Under the pieces are notes generated by a model. That model did not search any database. It saw only the letters and a list, made by a program, of their open reading frames with translations, and was not told the DNA's origin. 37,465 nt of DNA. Source: Lachnospiraceae bacterium (GTDB lineage: Bacteria; Bacillota; Clostridia; Lachnospirales; Lachnospiraceae). The DNA lies in contig VSND01000045.1 of assembly GCA_009774145.1 (NCBI GenBank), positions 1 through 37,465 on the forward strand, given 5' to 3'. This document shows, one piece after another, positions 7,401-15,637 of this stretch; the first letter of the stretch is position 1, and each line of letters starts with the position of its first letter. The translations under genes and the position numbers were made by a program.

Positions 7401-9563
7401 GCCGCCCTGGACATTTCCGGGAACCAGCGTTATTCCCAGAAGCTTTTCTACTCCCATGCAGTCTTCATATTCCAGATCCTTATGCGCTCCAATCCACGCA
7501 TCCAGGCGTTCCAGTACCCGGATGCATGCCTGTTCCCCGCAGACGAACAGCTCTGATGCCTGCTCTGTATCCACCCGGACCTCTGGAACCACCCACTCCT
7601 TTTTCGGGTCGTAGAGTCCGTAGCCCGGCTTTTTCAGGATATCCCGCGCTTCGCTTTGTTCTCCGATCAGCTCCGTCAGAAGAATCCGCTCTTTCTGTGT
7701 AGGATTTTCATATGCTTTCAGTATTGGAACCACCAGCCGGTATTCCGGAAGGCTTTTCTTCTTCAGATGCTGTGCCAGCTCCAGTCCTCCCATATGGGAT
7801 TCTTCGGATTTTTCTTTCAAAAGCCGCCCGATGCTGCCCCGAAGCGCCTCCGGCTCCTGGCTTTTGAGAATCTCCAGCGTCTCAGCGCGGCCTTTTTTGT
7901 ACCGCATATTTCCCTCGATCTTCCGGTAGTCCTCCGGGAGCAGTTTCATCCGCTTCACCAGCGTAAACGCCACATTCCGGGTATTTTCTTCCTGGCTGCG
8001 GAGGCAGTCCAGAAGGATCTTTTTCCGAATCTCACTTTTCGGCCTGCACAGAAGAACCCGGGCTGCCAGATGCCTTCCGTCTGTAATCACGGGCAAAAGC
8101 TCTGCCGCCTCATCCAGATATGCGTCCTCCTGCAGCGCCCAGGCCAGCAGGCACATCCGGATCGCCGCATCCGACCGGCTCATGGTTACTTTATACCACG
8201 GAAAAATACACGGATCCAGCACCAGTCCTTTTTTCGGAAGCTTTTCCAGAAGTTCCTGAAAGATCCCATACGCGCGCACTGCCTCTTCCCTGTTCAGAGA
8301 CAGCCGCTCCACGGTAATCATATTCGGCATCTGTCCCTTGTCATAAGAGGGCGAATACCAGTATCTGCTGCAGCCGCTGACCCGGTATTCCATGATCTCA
8401 TGGAACTGATCGTACACATCTCCCATAAAATACGGCAGATAGCAGGCAAGGAGCTCCAGATCCTCTGGATACGCAAAGAAAACTTTCTTTGCCGCCCGCA
8501 TGGAAAGCGTCCGGTTCTGAAAAGAACCAAGATAATACGATGCCGTCATCATCTGATGCTTTGTCCCGTTCTCCGCCAGGCGAAGAACCACATCCGACGC
8601 TTTCTGCACATCATAAAAAGCCGCCGCCCACAGCGCACAGCAGATCCCGACGGCATCCTCCCCCCGGAGCTGTTCTTCCAGAAAGGCAGAATCCCGAAGA
8701 CACGCGCCCATAAGCTTCAGAAGCTTATCCGCCATCCGCTCCATACTTTTGTAATCATAGATCCCAATCCATGTACTGACCGCCCGTTTCACAGACGAAT
8801 AGCGAATCAGTCCGTGATCTTCGATGATCTGGAACAGATACTGAAAAGCCTCCGCCCTTCCTGCGTCCATGGTCTCACAGACCGCCTGTCTGGCTCCCTC
8901 CTGAAGCTTTGCCGCCAGCAGAAAATCTCCCAGAGCCTGATACAGCTCCCTGCTTTTACTCATAACAATGCCCCGGAGCAGCTCATGACTGATCATCTGC
9001 GTATTGTTGTCGCCTGAAAGAACATCCTTCACTGCCTGTATGATCCTTTCATCTCCCCGGTCGATCTGTGCCGCCAGCATACCGGAATAATACCAGTTCT
9101 CATCTTTTACATCCTTCAGAATCTCCGGCGCCGCATTACCGGTCAGAATATCTGCCAGCGATACTCCATAGAACCGAAATCCTGCATATGCCCAGAGAAG
9201 CCGGACGCCTGCTTCCACGAAAGGCGTATAGCTCTGTCCGCGCACGCTGCGCCGGTACATGCCGGCGGAAGCCTGAAACTGATTCATCTCGTCCAGTGCA
9301 TAGCAGAATTCCTCCTGAAGTTCCGGCTGCACGCATGCATCCACCAGACAGGACAGGTGCTGCCGGTATATTTCCGATGGCTTTCTTGCCTCTTTTGCCA
9401 GCAGGAGGCTTTTGATCCAGTTGCAGGCTTCTGTATCGACCCCTGTGTTCAGCGCTCCCTTCCGGTCCAGTGACGGCAGCAGCTTTCGTTCTGTCTTTGA
9501 AAGCCCCGGAGTCTTCAAAAGTTCTTTTACAAATGCTTCCATCCTCTTTGTATGCTCTGCCAT
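4407..9563 (-). CDS. Very large DUF4132-domain protein
   Basis: A 1718-residue cytoplasmic protein. The C-terminal ~280 residues match DUF4132, the domain also seen in E. coli MolR/YehI-type proteins: IMGFLSAEGLTDW, then VRIAHPCDF, a QPFKQVFRELYV segment, TVATLRGRRWVADYENG, and the ending AEILTKILMFAED. The long N-terminal and central parts are Leu/Ala/Glu-rich with repeated amphipathic helices, resembling a HEAT/ARM-like alpha-solenoid; I see no Walker motif, membrane segment or nuclease signature. A Pro/Glu-rich linker (EPERDPAGG then EPEEDPAV) precedes the DUF4132 domain. The start is placed at the third codon (9563): AGGAG is nine bases from it but only three from the first ATG. It follows the DUF2262 gene by 67 bases in the middle of the cobalamin cluster. 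Molecular function is unknown. Confidence 0.9.
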   Translation of the reverse strand: MAEHTKRMEAFVKELLKTPGLSKTERKLLPSLDRKGALNTGVDTEACNWIKSLLLAKEARKPSEIYRQHLSCLVDACVQPELQEEFCYALDEMNQFQASAGMYRRSVRGQSYTPFVEAGVRLLWAYAGFRFYGVSLADILTGNAAPEILKDVKDENWYYSGMLAAQIDRGDERIIQAVKDVLSGDNNTQMISHELLRGIVMSKSRELYQALGDFLLAAKLQEGARQAVCETMDAGRAEAFQYLFQIIEDHGLIRYSSVKRAVSTWIGIYDYKSMERMADKLLKLMGACLRDSAFLEEQLRGEDAVGICCALWAAAFYDVQKASDVVLRLAENGTKHQMMTASYYLGSFQNRTLSMRAAKKVFFAYPEDLELLACYLPYFMGDVYDQFHEIMEYRVSGCSRYWYSPSYDKGQMPNMITVERLSLNREEAVRAYGIFQELLEKLPKKGLVLDPCIFPWYKVTMSRSDAAIRMCLLAWALQEDAYLDEAAELLPVITDGRHLAARVLLCRPKSEIRKKILLDCLRSQEENTRNVAFTLVKRMKLLPEDYRKIEGNMRYKKGRAETLEILKSQEPEALRGSIGRLLKEKSEESHMGGLELAQHLKKKSLPEYRLVVPILKAYENPTQKERILLTELIGEQSEARDILKKPGYGLYDPKKEWVVPEVRVDTEQASELFVCGEQACIRVLERLDAWIGAHKDLEYEDCMGVEKLLGITLVPGNVQGGGWNGYPFGELWAQFYEEEIKDPKLLMEVYLYLVCYHGKSDYGKHSSIYAKVFGKGILKEAPFKNPVLRGSYPEQVGTVVNLLFSKYVPKEMKAHWGLVGTAKLFSVLDGSVSAYVDRAKFWRTKGSLLMKHGRLPIFDNLLVWLKLADEQDFESAFALQFRMRQESQGFDRLDAQGYRSGQKVLRFSELVQCYLRGIWDKDQFYKAVFTFYDMGRLLAVVTSAAKSCLDPLSGGRMGTRELCDLFGDPFGSARRVDGSEPEIQFALALYEETVPKVLEVELCRGEQATPFSRYVSSICMVKGIPVLVRLLHAIGNDVLDRNAYYYGNGEDRRRVLSCLLMRCYPGKEETAEDLRSALENTNITKKRLVELAMYAPQWILLLEEYLRLPGLQSGCYYFMAHTSEWLDDATMAMVAKYTPLTKEELCDGAFDVRWFWEAYEKLGEKDFQLLYQAAKYSSGGTAHARAKKYADAALGKTDFAALKTQIDDKRNKDLLMSLPLLPLSEEPAEREEEILARYQYIQTYRKESRQFGAQRRASEGRAADMALQNLSTNAGFSDVTRLMLRMESRLTASYEEFFTWQPVEDVEIRIFVDETGKSSLQCRRGEKILRSVPAKYKKNETAAECQAIVKKLKEQYTRTKQMLEQAMEDGTAFEIRELLALLENPVVRPLTEPLVYVAAEPERDPAGGMSAEPEEDPAVKRLPDTKIMGFLSAEGLTDWSGKIVPMSSDTKVRIAHPCDFYQEGHWAEYQKFLFAGQIRQPFKQVFRELYVKLSEELEKRETCLFAGYQIQPKKTVATLRGRRWVADYENGLQKVYYKEDLIVVLVALADWFSPGDIEAPVLESVVFYDRKDFSQKKIREIPERIYSEVMRDVDLAVSTAYVGGVDPEASHSTMEMRRVIVEENLRLFRVKNVQLKGNHAQINGKLGQYTVHLGSGVIHQVGNAMLHVLPVHSQHRGKIFLPFLDEDPKTAEILTKILMFAEDTKIKDPAVIRQIRQV

Positions 9564-9630
9564 GAACATTCTCTCCTCTCTCCGGCCTGCGGTCTCACCT
9601 GCATCCGGTCAGATCTGATCCGGTCCGGAT

Positions 9631-10503
9631 TTATCCTTCGATACTGGCCCAGTCCGGTCCGTCTTCCAAATTTCCGGTCACATGAATGGAATGCCCGTAA
9701 AACATGTCTCCGTCCCGAAACCAGAACTCAAAGCCCCCATCTTCCTCCACCTGGATGGATTCCAGCTCCAGACGCTCCAGAAACTGCTCCCGGCTGACCG
9801 GCTGCTCATCCTCTTCGTCCAGTCGTTCCAGCTCTTCCGGATCCATCTCCTCTGCCGCCCAGTCATTGGCAAGATCCAGCAGATCTTTCACCGCGCATTC
9901 CCGCACCCGCCGATCCCAGTCCTTCTGATCCGCCATCAGTATACGGGCAGTCGCTATGGACCGTTCCATCGCATCCTCTTCCTCCCGGTCGAACGAAAGG
10001 CAGATTTCCTCTCCCTGCCAGTCCGTCTTTATTTCAAACCAGTCCGCAAGCCGTTCCAGTGTAAACGTCCCGAGCCCTTCCACTTCCATGGTCACTTCCC
10101 GCATCTGCTCCTCCAGAAGCACTTTCAGCCCCGGATCGTCTCCCGCCTGAACAGGACCCAGCAGCAGAAGATATCTTCCGTTTCTGGAAGGCCGCACGCG
10201 GCATTGGATCACAGAATCCTGTTTTACCGTGTTCTGCAGATGCCTCAGAAGCCTGTCATCCGCAGGCGTTGACAGCAGAATCTCTCCCTGATGAATTTCA
10301 TCGCTCTGCACTTCCTTCCATGCGGTCAGTTGGATGGAGGCGTTCCAGAACTTTTCCTTTGCCGCCTTGCCCGCTCCGAATCCGCCGGCGCCGGTCACCG
10401 CCTGAATCTCCAGTTCCTGCAGCGTATCTTCCATCCTCCTCTGATACGTTTTTGTCTGAAGTATGGACTCCCACATCTTCATTTCTTCTCTTTTTTCAAA
10501 CAT
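9631..10503 (-). CDS. DUF2262-domain protein
   Basis: A 290-residue acidic soluble protein. The C-terminal half matches DUF2262: a charged helix region (ECAVKDLLDLANDWA), ELERLDEEDEQPVSREQF, and the family's closing signature GHSIHVTGNLEDGPDWASIE. The N-terminal half (about 1-130) has a Gly-rich stretch AVTGAGGFGAGKA and a strand-rich part, a separate unknown domain. Start chosen at the internal ATG (10503): GAGG lies six bases before it, while the ATG at 10515 starts one base after AGGAGG. It sits between cobD and the DUF4132 gene with short gaps. It has no recognisable role in corrinoid synthesis, and together with DUF4132 it may form a separate functional pair that has been inserted in the operon. 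Function unknown. Confidence 0.88.
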   Translation of the reverse strand: MFEKREEMKMWESILQTKTYQRRMEDTLQELEIQAVTGAGGFGAGKAAKEKFWNASIQLTAWKEVQSDEIHQGEILLSTPADDRLLRHLQNTVKQDSVIQCRVRPSRNGRYLLLLGPVQAGDDPGLKVLLEEQMREVTMEVEGLGTFTLERLADWFEIKTDWQGEEICLSFDREEEDAMERSIATARILMADQKDWDRRVRECAVKDLLDLANDWAAEEMDPEELERLDEEDEQPVSREQFLERLELESIQVEEDGGFEFWFRDGDMFYGHSIHVTGNLEDGPDWASIEG

Positions 10504-10596
10504 TTTGAACCTCATTCCTCCTGCAGTATAAATGAAATAACCGTCTCACACATCTGCCTCTTTTCATAACCGGCGCCTCTGATATAAAATGCCCGC

Positions 10597-11658
10597 TCAG
10601 ACCACATACTTCAGCGCTTCCGCAAATCTTACGTTGGCCTCATGGTCCTTCACTGCTATCCGATAATAGGTTTCATCCAGCCCCCGGTAGTTCCGGCACC
10701 GCCGGATCAGAATTCCATACGGCAGCAGACGCTCATACAGATCCCGGATCCCCGGCGCACGAAAAAACAGATAATCCGCCTGTCCGTCCCACACCTGCAT
10801 GCCCGCCGCCTGAAGCTTTTCTTTCAGATACGCGCGTTCCCGTTTCACCAGCTCCACCGCCTTCTGCCTGTATTCCCGTTCTCCAAGCGCCGCGATCCCC
10901 GCCGCGCTTGCCAGCACGCTGACACCCCAGCACTGTCCGGCCGCTTCCATGCGCTCCAGAAGCACCCGGTTTTTGCTGATGCCGTATCCCAGGCGGATCC
11001 CGGGCATGGCATACATTTTGGTAAAAGACTTCAAAATAAACAGATATTCGGTCTCATTTATGTAAGAAATCAGGGACCGTTCTTCCTGACCCGTAAAATC
11101 CAGAAAGCACTCGTCCAGCACCAGCAGAATGCCCAGACGCTCTGCTTTATCCAGAATCCGAACAAGCAGATCCGGATCGGTCAGAAGCCCGGTAGGATTG
11201 TTGGGGTTGCACAAAAACATCACATCCGTCGATGCATCCATCTGCTCCAGAATCTCCTGCCTCACCTCCAGACTGTCTCTCAGCTCGTGAAATACGCATT
11301 CTGTACCGACCTGCCTGAGCGCCTCCTCATATTCCGCAAAGGCAGGAGCAGTCAGAAGCGCACGCTTTGGGCGAAGCGCATATGCCAGCCGATAGATCAG
11401 ATCCGCTCCGCCGTTTCCGCAGAGAAACACCTCCTCTGGAAGCCCGTATGCCTCTGCCAGCGCCCTTTTCAGCCTCCGGCAAAGGGGATCCGGATAGTGC
11501 ACCGCATCCTGAAGGGCATGGATGACCGCCTCCTGCACACGCCTGGGCATCCCAAGCGGATTGATATTTGCGGAAAAATCCAGCAGCTTTTCTCTGTCTT
11601 TTCCATACTGTTCTGTTATCTCTTCGTCGTATATATTTCCGCCATGCAGCAAATTCAT
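10597..11658 (-). CDS. cobD: L-threonine-O-3-phosphate decarboxylase CobD
   Basis: A PLP-dependent class I/II aminotransferase-fold enzyme that makes (R)-1-amino-2-propanol phosphate, the linker between the corrin ring and the lower nucleotide loop. The 353 residues start with the typical MNLLHGGNIYDEE and then DFSANINPLGMP. CNPNNPTG lies at 150-157, the DECFLDFTG strand near 183, the PLP lysine in LKSFTKMYAMPG (Lys214) and IRLGYG just after it. HGGN plus FSANINPLG at the N terminus favours CobD over histidinol-phosphate aminotransferase (HisC), as does the cobalamin context. It lies 82 bases after the DUF2971 stop and 93 before the DUF2262 start. The ribosome-binding site is poor (GGGAAACAGAG), so it may depend on read-through translation. 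Confidence 0.93.
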   Translation of the reverse strand: MNLLHGGNIYDEEITEQYGKDREKLLDFSANINPLGMPRRVQEAVIHALQDAVHYPDPLCRRLKRALAEAYGLPEEVFLCGNGGADLIYRLAYALRPKRALLTAPAFAEYEEALRQVGTECVFHELRDSLEVRQEILEQMDASTDVMFLCNPNNPTGLLTDPDLLVRILDKAERLGILLVLDECFLDFTGQEERSLISYINETEYLFILKSFTKMYAMPGIRLGYGISKNRVLLERMEAAGQCWGVSVLASAAGIAALGEREYRQKAVELVKRERAYLKEKLQAAGMQVWDGQADYLFFRAPGIRDLYERLLPYGILIRRCRNYRGLDETYYRIAVKDHEANVRFAEALKYVV

Positions 11659-11740
11659 CTCTGTTTCCCGCCCGTTTTTCCATTCATTTTATTGACCGGA
11701 TTTTGTATCCCATCCATGAGCCGGTATTCAAAACACGACA

Positions 11741-12586
11741 TCATACCGGAGGCCGCCGAAGAGGACAGTTGGACAGCGACACATGTTCCGCCAGCTCCTT
11801 CAGACCGTGGTCCCTCAGATAATCCTGCAGGATCCAGGCAGACTGCGTGGATTCCGGCCCGATGATGATTTCCGCAATCAGATCCTCCAGCCCAATCCCG
11901 ATCTTCCAGCACATGGATTCCAGATCCAGCGGATAGTATTTCTTAATGCGCTCTTTCGTCACATGATAGCAGGGATTCACGTCAAAGTATTCCTTTTCAT
12001 AAGGATAGACTACCAGCCGCACCTCGTTTTCAGAAGAAAAAGACGGATGCTTATAGACAACGGAACAGATCCATGCATCATTCATCACATGTTTGATGTC
12101 CGGATGATCACCTGACAGTTCCGTACCGCTCACAGCCATCTGATAAAACACATCTACCAGACTGTGTTCTGTCATATCATCCTGATAAAAAACTTTCTGC
12201 AAAGACACATCGCCCTCCGCCATTTTCTGCAGCAGCTCTCCATGAAACGCAATACACACGCCTCTGCCGCGATTGCCGTACCGCTCCCACTGAGCCGCGT
12301 CATCCCGATAGAAAGAAAAGCAGGCGGCATAGGCGGAGTAAAAAAATTCCTTTTTCAGCTCCTCTTCAAAAAGTCCCCGGACTTTTTCTGCCAGCTCCTT
12401 CTTCCCATCCGCCAGAAGCCGCTTCACCACCGCCTGACACAGACCGCTCATAAAAAGCCGCATCTCCGCCGCATCATTCATGTTCAGGACATTGTTGACG
12501 CGCAGCTGCGCGCGCCGGAGAATTCCGTCCAGCGCCTGAAAGTCCGTATAGTGGTAAAAAATCTCATTGTCAAACATTTGTGTCAT
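11741..12586 (-). CDS. DUF2971-domain protein
   Basis: A 281-residue cytoplasmic protein of the DUF2971 family. Diagnostic parts are the N-terminal IFYHYTDFQALDGIL, then LRVNNVLNMNDAAEM, the central FYRDDAAQWERYGNRGRGVC, and SSENEVRLVVYP followed by the C-terminal EIIIGPES. The family is of unknown function and is scattered as an accessory gene in many bacteria. A GGGAG lies about eleven bases before the ATG at 12586; a GTG at 12595 is also possible but sits two bases from it. A well-formed promoter (12658-12686) precedes it, so it can be transcribed apart from the haem/cobalamin operon. It sits between that operon and cobD on the same strand. The gap to the membrane-protein gene upstream (12587-12808) contains this promoter and no clear terminator. 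Confidence 0.9.
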   Translation of the reverse strand: MTQMFDNEIFYHYTDFQALDGILRRAQLRVNNVLNMNDAAEMRLFMSGLCQAVVKRLLADGKKELAEKVRGLFEEELKKEFFYSAYAACFSFYRDDAAQWERYGNRGRGVCIAFHGELLQKMAEGDVSLQKVFYQDDMTEHSLVDVFYQMAVSGTELSGDHPDIKHVMNDAWICSVVYKHPSFSSENEVRLVVYPYEKEYFDVNPCYHVTKERIKKYYPLDLESMCWKIGIGLEDLIAEIIIGPESTQSAWILQDYLRDHGLKELAEHVSLSNCPLRRPPV

Positions 12587-12657
12587 TGCAGTCACAGCTC
12601 CCTGTCCTGTATTCTGTGTATCCTCTGCCGCCGAAACTGTTATGGATATCTGTTTTC

Positions 12658-12686
12658 ATTTTAACACGATGCCATGAAACTTTCAA
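12658..12686 (-). promoter_or_regulatory. Predicted sigma-A promoter before the DUF2971 gene
   Basis: Minus strand: -35 TTGAAA (12681-12686), a 17-base spacer, -10 TAAAAT (12658-12663). About 70 bases separate it from the start codon. It could also drive cobD and the following genes. Confidence 0.7.
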
Positions 12687-12808
12687 CGTTCCGAAGGTTT
12701 TCCCCGGACAGCAGAACTTCTGCCGTCATGGTTCCATCGCGTTCTGCCCCGAACGCCCGCCATGGGCATATGTTCCTTCCAGCCCCCGCTTCCGCAAAAG
12801 ATCACGCA

Positions 12809-13195
12809 TCACGCACTGCAAAAACGGATCAGAAGCCCGGCCCCCAGAATACATCCAAAGCCGATCCGCCGGCCCCATTTCCGCCGGCACCAGCGTAACA
12901 CCGCACCGCCGGCCAGTATCTGCACGGTCAGCAATATCACATATGCCCGCCAGCGCCGGATATAAAAATCCCATTCCATGGTCAGCCGCCAGCACTCACC
13001 GCTGTACAGCGCCAGAAAGCGGTCCGCCAGAAAACAGATCAGCACGCCCTCCGCCAGAATCCACCGGGACACTCCTCTTGTTCGGATCAGACGGCGCAGA
13101 AAGAGAAACAGAAGAACATAGCCAGTCCAGACCAGAAGGGCTACGCCGGACCATTCTTCCAGATAAACTCCTGGAAGCGGGTTATACTTATACAT
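12809..13195 (-). CDS. Small unknown membrane protein coupled to the haem operon
   Basis: A 128-residue protein with three or four hydrophobic helices: VALLVWTGYVLLFLFL near residue 19, WILAEGVLICFLADRFLALY near 46, YVILLTVQILAGGAVL near 84 and GFGCILGAGLLI at the end. Positively charged loops (RRLIRTR, RRWR, RWCRRKWGRR) suggest a defined topology in the cytoplasmic membrane. I do not recognise the family. The ATG at 13195 lies inside the last codons of the HemC-CobA-HemD gene (8-base overlap), implying translational coupling; the open frame extending further upstream only runs through that gene. By position it could assist precursor handling or cobalt/corrinoid transport, but nothing in the sequence proves it. 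Confidence 0.7.
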   Translation of the reverse strand: MYKYNPLPGVYLEEWSGVALLVWTGYVLLFLFLRRLIRTRGVSRWILAEGVLICFLADRFLALYSGECWRLTMEWDFYIRRWRAYVILLTVQILAGGAVLRWCRRKWGRRIGFGCILGAGLLIRFCSA

Positions 13196-15578
13196 CGGAT
13201 TTTGTCTCATACAGAAGCACGTCCCGGATGCCTTCCGCCGTATATTCAACCGCTGACCGGTGCACCCGAATACCCGCGGCCTCTGCCGCCTTTTCCGTCA
13301 CCGGGCCGATGCAGACCGCCTTTGCTTTCATGTTCCCGCCATCCGTCATGGCTGCGAACGCCTTTACGGCAGAAGCGCTGGCAAACGTCACATAATCCAC
13401 CTGCGGCAGGATTCTGTTCAGCTCTTCGCTTTTTCGCATATCCACGGCCGTATGATAGACAGACAGCGCCTGATAACGGATTCCTGCTTCCTGAAGCGCC
13501 CGGTTCAGTTCCTCGGACGCCTCCTCTGCCCGCAGCAGCAGCACCTGGTCTCCTTCTGTCAATGTCGGAACCCATTCCCGGGAAAGATCCCGGCTGCTGT
13601 ATCTTGTCGGCACAAAATCTGCCCGGATCCCCTTTGCCGCCAGCGCTTTTTTCGTTCCTTCGCCAATGACGGCAAACTTCAGCCCGGCCAGGCACCGGAT
13701 ATCTTTTCCGCTTTCCAGCAGACAGTCAAAGAAGATATCCACCCCGTTGCTGCTGGTAAATACGGCCCAGCTGTACCGGTCCAGTTCTCCCATGGCGGCC
13801 TGAAACGCTTCCGTAATCAGCGGCTCCGTATAAATCAGACTGAAAGAGATCACTTCCGCTCCTTCCGCCTCCAGTACCCGGCACTGCTGTCTGGCCATCT
13901 TTTCCGTACCAGTCACCAGTACCCGCACGCCGGCAAGCGCCCCCGTTCCATACCAGGCAAGCGCTTCTCTTAAGGACACGGTTTCGCCCACAACGGTAAT
14001 GGCCGGAGTCCGGATTCCGGCGTGTTCTGCCTTTTCTGCAATATCCTGAAGCGTTCCCTCCGCCACCTTCTGCCGGCCTGTAGTTCCTTCCTGAATGACT
14101 GCCGCCGGCGTATTCGGGTCTTTTCCATGCCCAATCAGACTGGCTGCAATATGCGGAAGATTTTTCAGACCCATCAGAAAGACCAGCGTTCCTTCCTCTT
14201 TTGCCAGCGTGGCATAGTCCAGCACATTTTTTTCCTTATGGCTGCCCTCATGCCCGGTGATCACATGAAAGGAAGACGCATAATCCCGATGCGTTACCGG
14301 AATACCCGCATAGGCAGGCGCCCCGTAACAGGAGGAGACTCCTGGTACGATTTCATACTCAATACCGGCTTCCAGAAGCTCCTGCGCTTCCTCTGCGCCT
14401 CTTCCAAAGATAAACGGATCCCCGCCTTTTAACCGGACCACCCGTTTTCCTTCCTTCGCCATCCGAATCAGCAGGGCATTGGTCTCCTCCTGTCTCAGAT
14501 GATGGCTGGATGCACGTTTTCCGGCGTAGATCAGCTCTGCATCCCTTCTGGCTTCATTTAGCAGGGCATCCGTCGCCAGACTGTCATAAACGACCGCATC
14601 CGCTTCCCGAATGCAGGAAAGACACCGCTGTGTCACCAGATTCCGGTCTCCCGGCCCGGCTCCCACCAGCCATACTTTCCCTTTGCAGAGTTCTGCCGCC
14701 AGTTCCCGGCCCAGCGCTTCTGCTTCCTCTGTCTGAAGCCCAGTCTTTCTGCTTCCTGCGGTTCTCTTCATGTGTCTTCCATCCGGCGCAAACAGCGCTT
14801 CCATATGAAGCACGTCTCCCTCCAGCCAGGAACAGGCCGCCGCCGGGGCATTGCAGCTTCCTCCGATGGCAGAAAGAAATGCACGCTCTGCATACAGAGA
14901 TACCGCTGCCTCCGAATCATGGATCGCCTCCAGTACCTCCTTCAGATGCCCCTTACGGCTCTCCACCGCCAGAATCGCCTGTCCCGCTGCCGGAAGACAT
15001 ACCGAACGGTCCAGTTTCTCATAATGATACGCTTTGCTGTCCGACAGTTCCAGCCGGTCAAGCCCTGCCGCCGCCAGCACAATCGCATCAAACTGTCCCT
15101 CCAACAGTTTCCGAAGCCTGGTCAGCACATTTCCCCGGATCATCCGGATCCGGACCAGCGGATTGACCGCTTTGATCTGCAGTTCTCTCCGGAGGCTGCC
15201 GGTTCCCACCACGCTGCCCGGCTTCAGATCCTGAAGTCCGGTCCCGTCGCAGGTGACCAGCACGTCGTCCACCGGTCCCCTCGGAAGAACCGCTCCGATC
15301 CCCAGTCCTTTCGGAAATTCCATGGGCATATCCTTGGCGCTGTGCACTGCCAGATCAATCTCTTTGTCAAGCAGCGCTTCTTCCAGTTCTTTTGTAAAAA
15401 CTCCTTTTCCGCCAAAAGAAGTCAGGGAACGGTCCAGAAGCTCGTCCCCTTTCGTTGACATCTCCACGATCTCCACCCGGATTCCCGGAAATGCCGCTTC
15501 GATCTTTTTCTTCACAATCTCCGTCTGGACCAGAGCCAGCTTACTCTTTCTGCTTCCGATCCGAATCAACTCCTGCAT
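13188..15578 (-). CDS. Trifunctional HemC-CobA-HemD fusion
   Basis: A 796-residue fusion of three tetrapyrrole enzymes. Residues 1-297 are porphobilinogen deaminase (HemC): RIGSRKSKLALVQT at the start, the catalytic Asp in HSAKDMP (Asp83), VGTGSLRRELQ, and the dipyrromethane-cofactor cysteine in GGSCNAPAAA (Cys242). Residues about 300-543 are uroporphyrinogen-III C-methyltransferase (CobA): VGAGPGD at 305-311, RLKGGDPFIFGRG at 382-394, then VPGVSSCYGAPAYAGIPVTH. Residues about 549-796 are uroporphyrinogen-III synthase (HemD): VRVLVTGTEK, WAVFTSSNGVD, VDYVTFASASAVKAF. One polypeptide would thus take porphobilinogen through hydroxymethylbilane and uroporphyrinogen III to precorrin-2. CobA-HemD fusions are familiar in clostridia; adding HemC at the front is less common. 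GGGAGG lies nine bases before the ATG, 59 bases after cbiH. Confidence 0.96.
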   Translation of the reverse strand: MQELIRIGSRKSKLALVQTEIVKKKIEAAFPGIRVEIVEMSTKGDELLDRSLTSFGGKGVFTKELEEALLDKEIDLAVHSAKDMPMEFPKGLGIGAVLPRGPVDDVLVTCDGTGLQDLKPGSVVGTGSLRRELQIKAVNPLVRIRMIRGNVLTRLRKLLEGQFDAIVLAAAGLDRLELSDSKAYHYEKLDRSVCLPAAGQAILAVESRKGHLKEVLEAIHDSEAAVSLYAERAFLSAIGGSCNAPAAACSWLEGDVLHMEALFAPDGRHMKRTAGSRKTGLQTEEAEALGRELAAELCKGKVWLVGAGPGDRNLVTQRCLSCIREADAVVYDSLATDALLNEARRDAELIYAGKRASSHHLRQEETNALLIRMAKEGKRVVRLKGGDPFIFGRGAEEAQELLEAGIEYEIVPGVSSCYGAPAYAGIPVTHRDYASSFHVITGHEGSHKEKNVLDYATLAKEEGTLVFLMGLKNLPHIAASLIGHGKDPNTPAAVIQEGTTGRQKVAEGTLQDIAEKAEHAGIRTPAITVVGETVSLREALAWYGTGALAGVRVLVTGTEKMARQQCRVLEAEGAEVISFSLIYTEPLITEAFQAAMGELDRYSWAVFTSSNGVDIFFDCLLESGKDIRCLAGLKFAVIGEGTKKALAAKGIRADFVPTRYSSRDLSREWVPTLTEGDQVLLLRAEEASEELNRALQEAGIRYQALSVYHTAVDMRKSEELNRILPQVDYVTFASASAVKAFAAMTDGGNMKAKAVCIGPVTEKAAEAAGIRVHRSAVEYTAEGIRDVLLYETKSDV

Positions 15579-15637
15579 ATCTCACTGCCTCCCGCCTGTT
15601 ATTCTGATCCTGCTTCGTCTGCCGATGCACAGCCCCT

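Noticed and set aside
7656..9017. Long plus-strand frame of 453 codons
   Set aside because: Antisense to the DUF4132 gene; composition is the mirror of that gene and shows no domain.
10642..11865. Long plus-strand frame of 407 codons
   Set aside because: Antisense to cobD; rich in His, Pro and Arg as expected for a shadow frame.
12726..12995. 89-residue minus-strand frame past the membrane-protein stop
   Set aside because: Different frame from the membrane protein, overlaps most of it and has no recognisable features.
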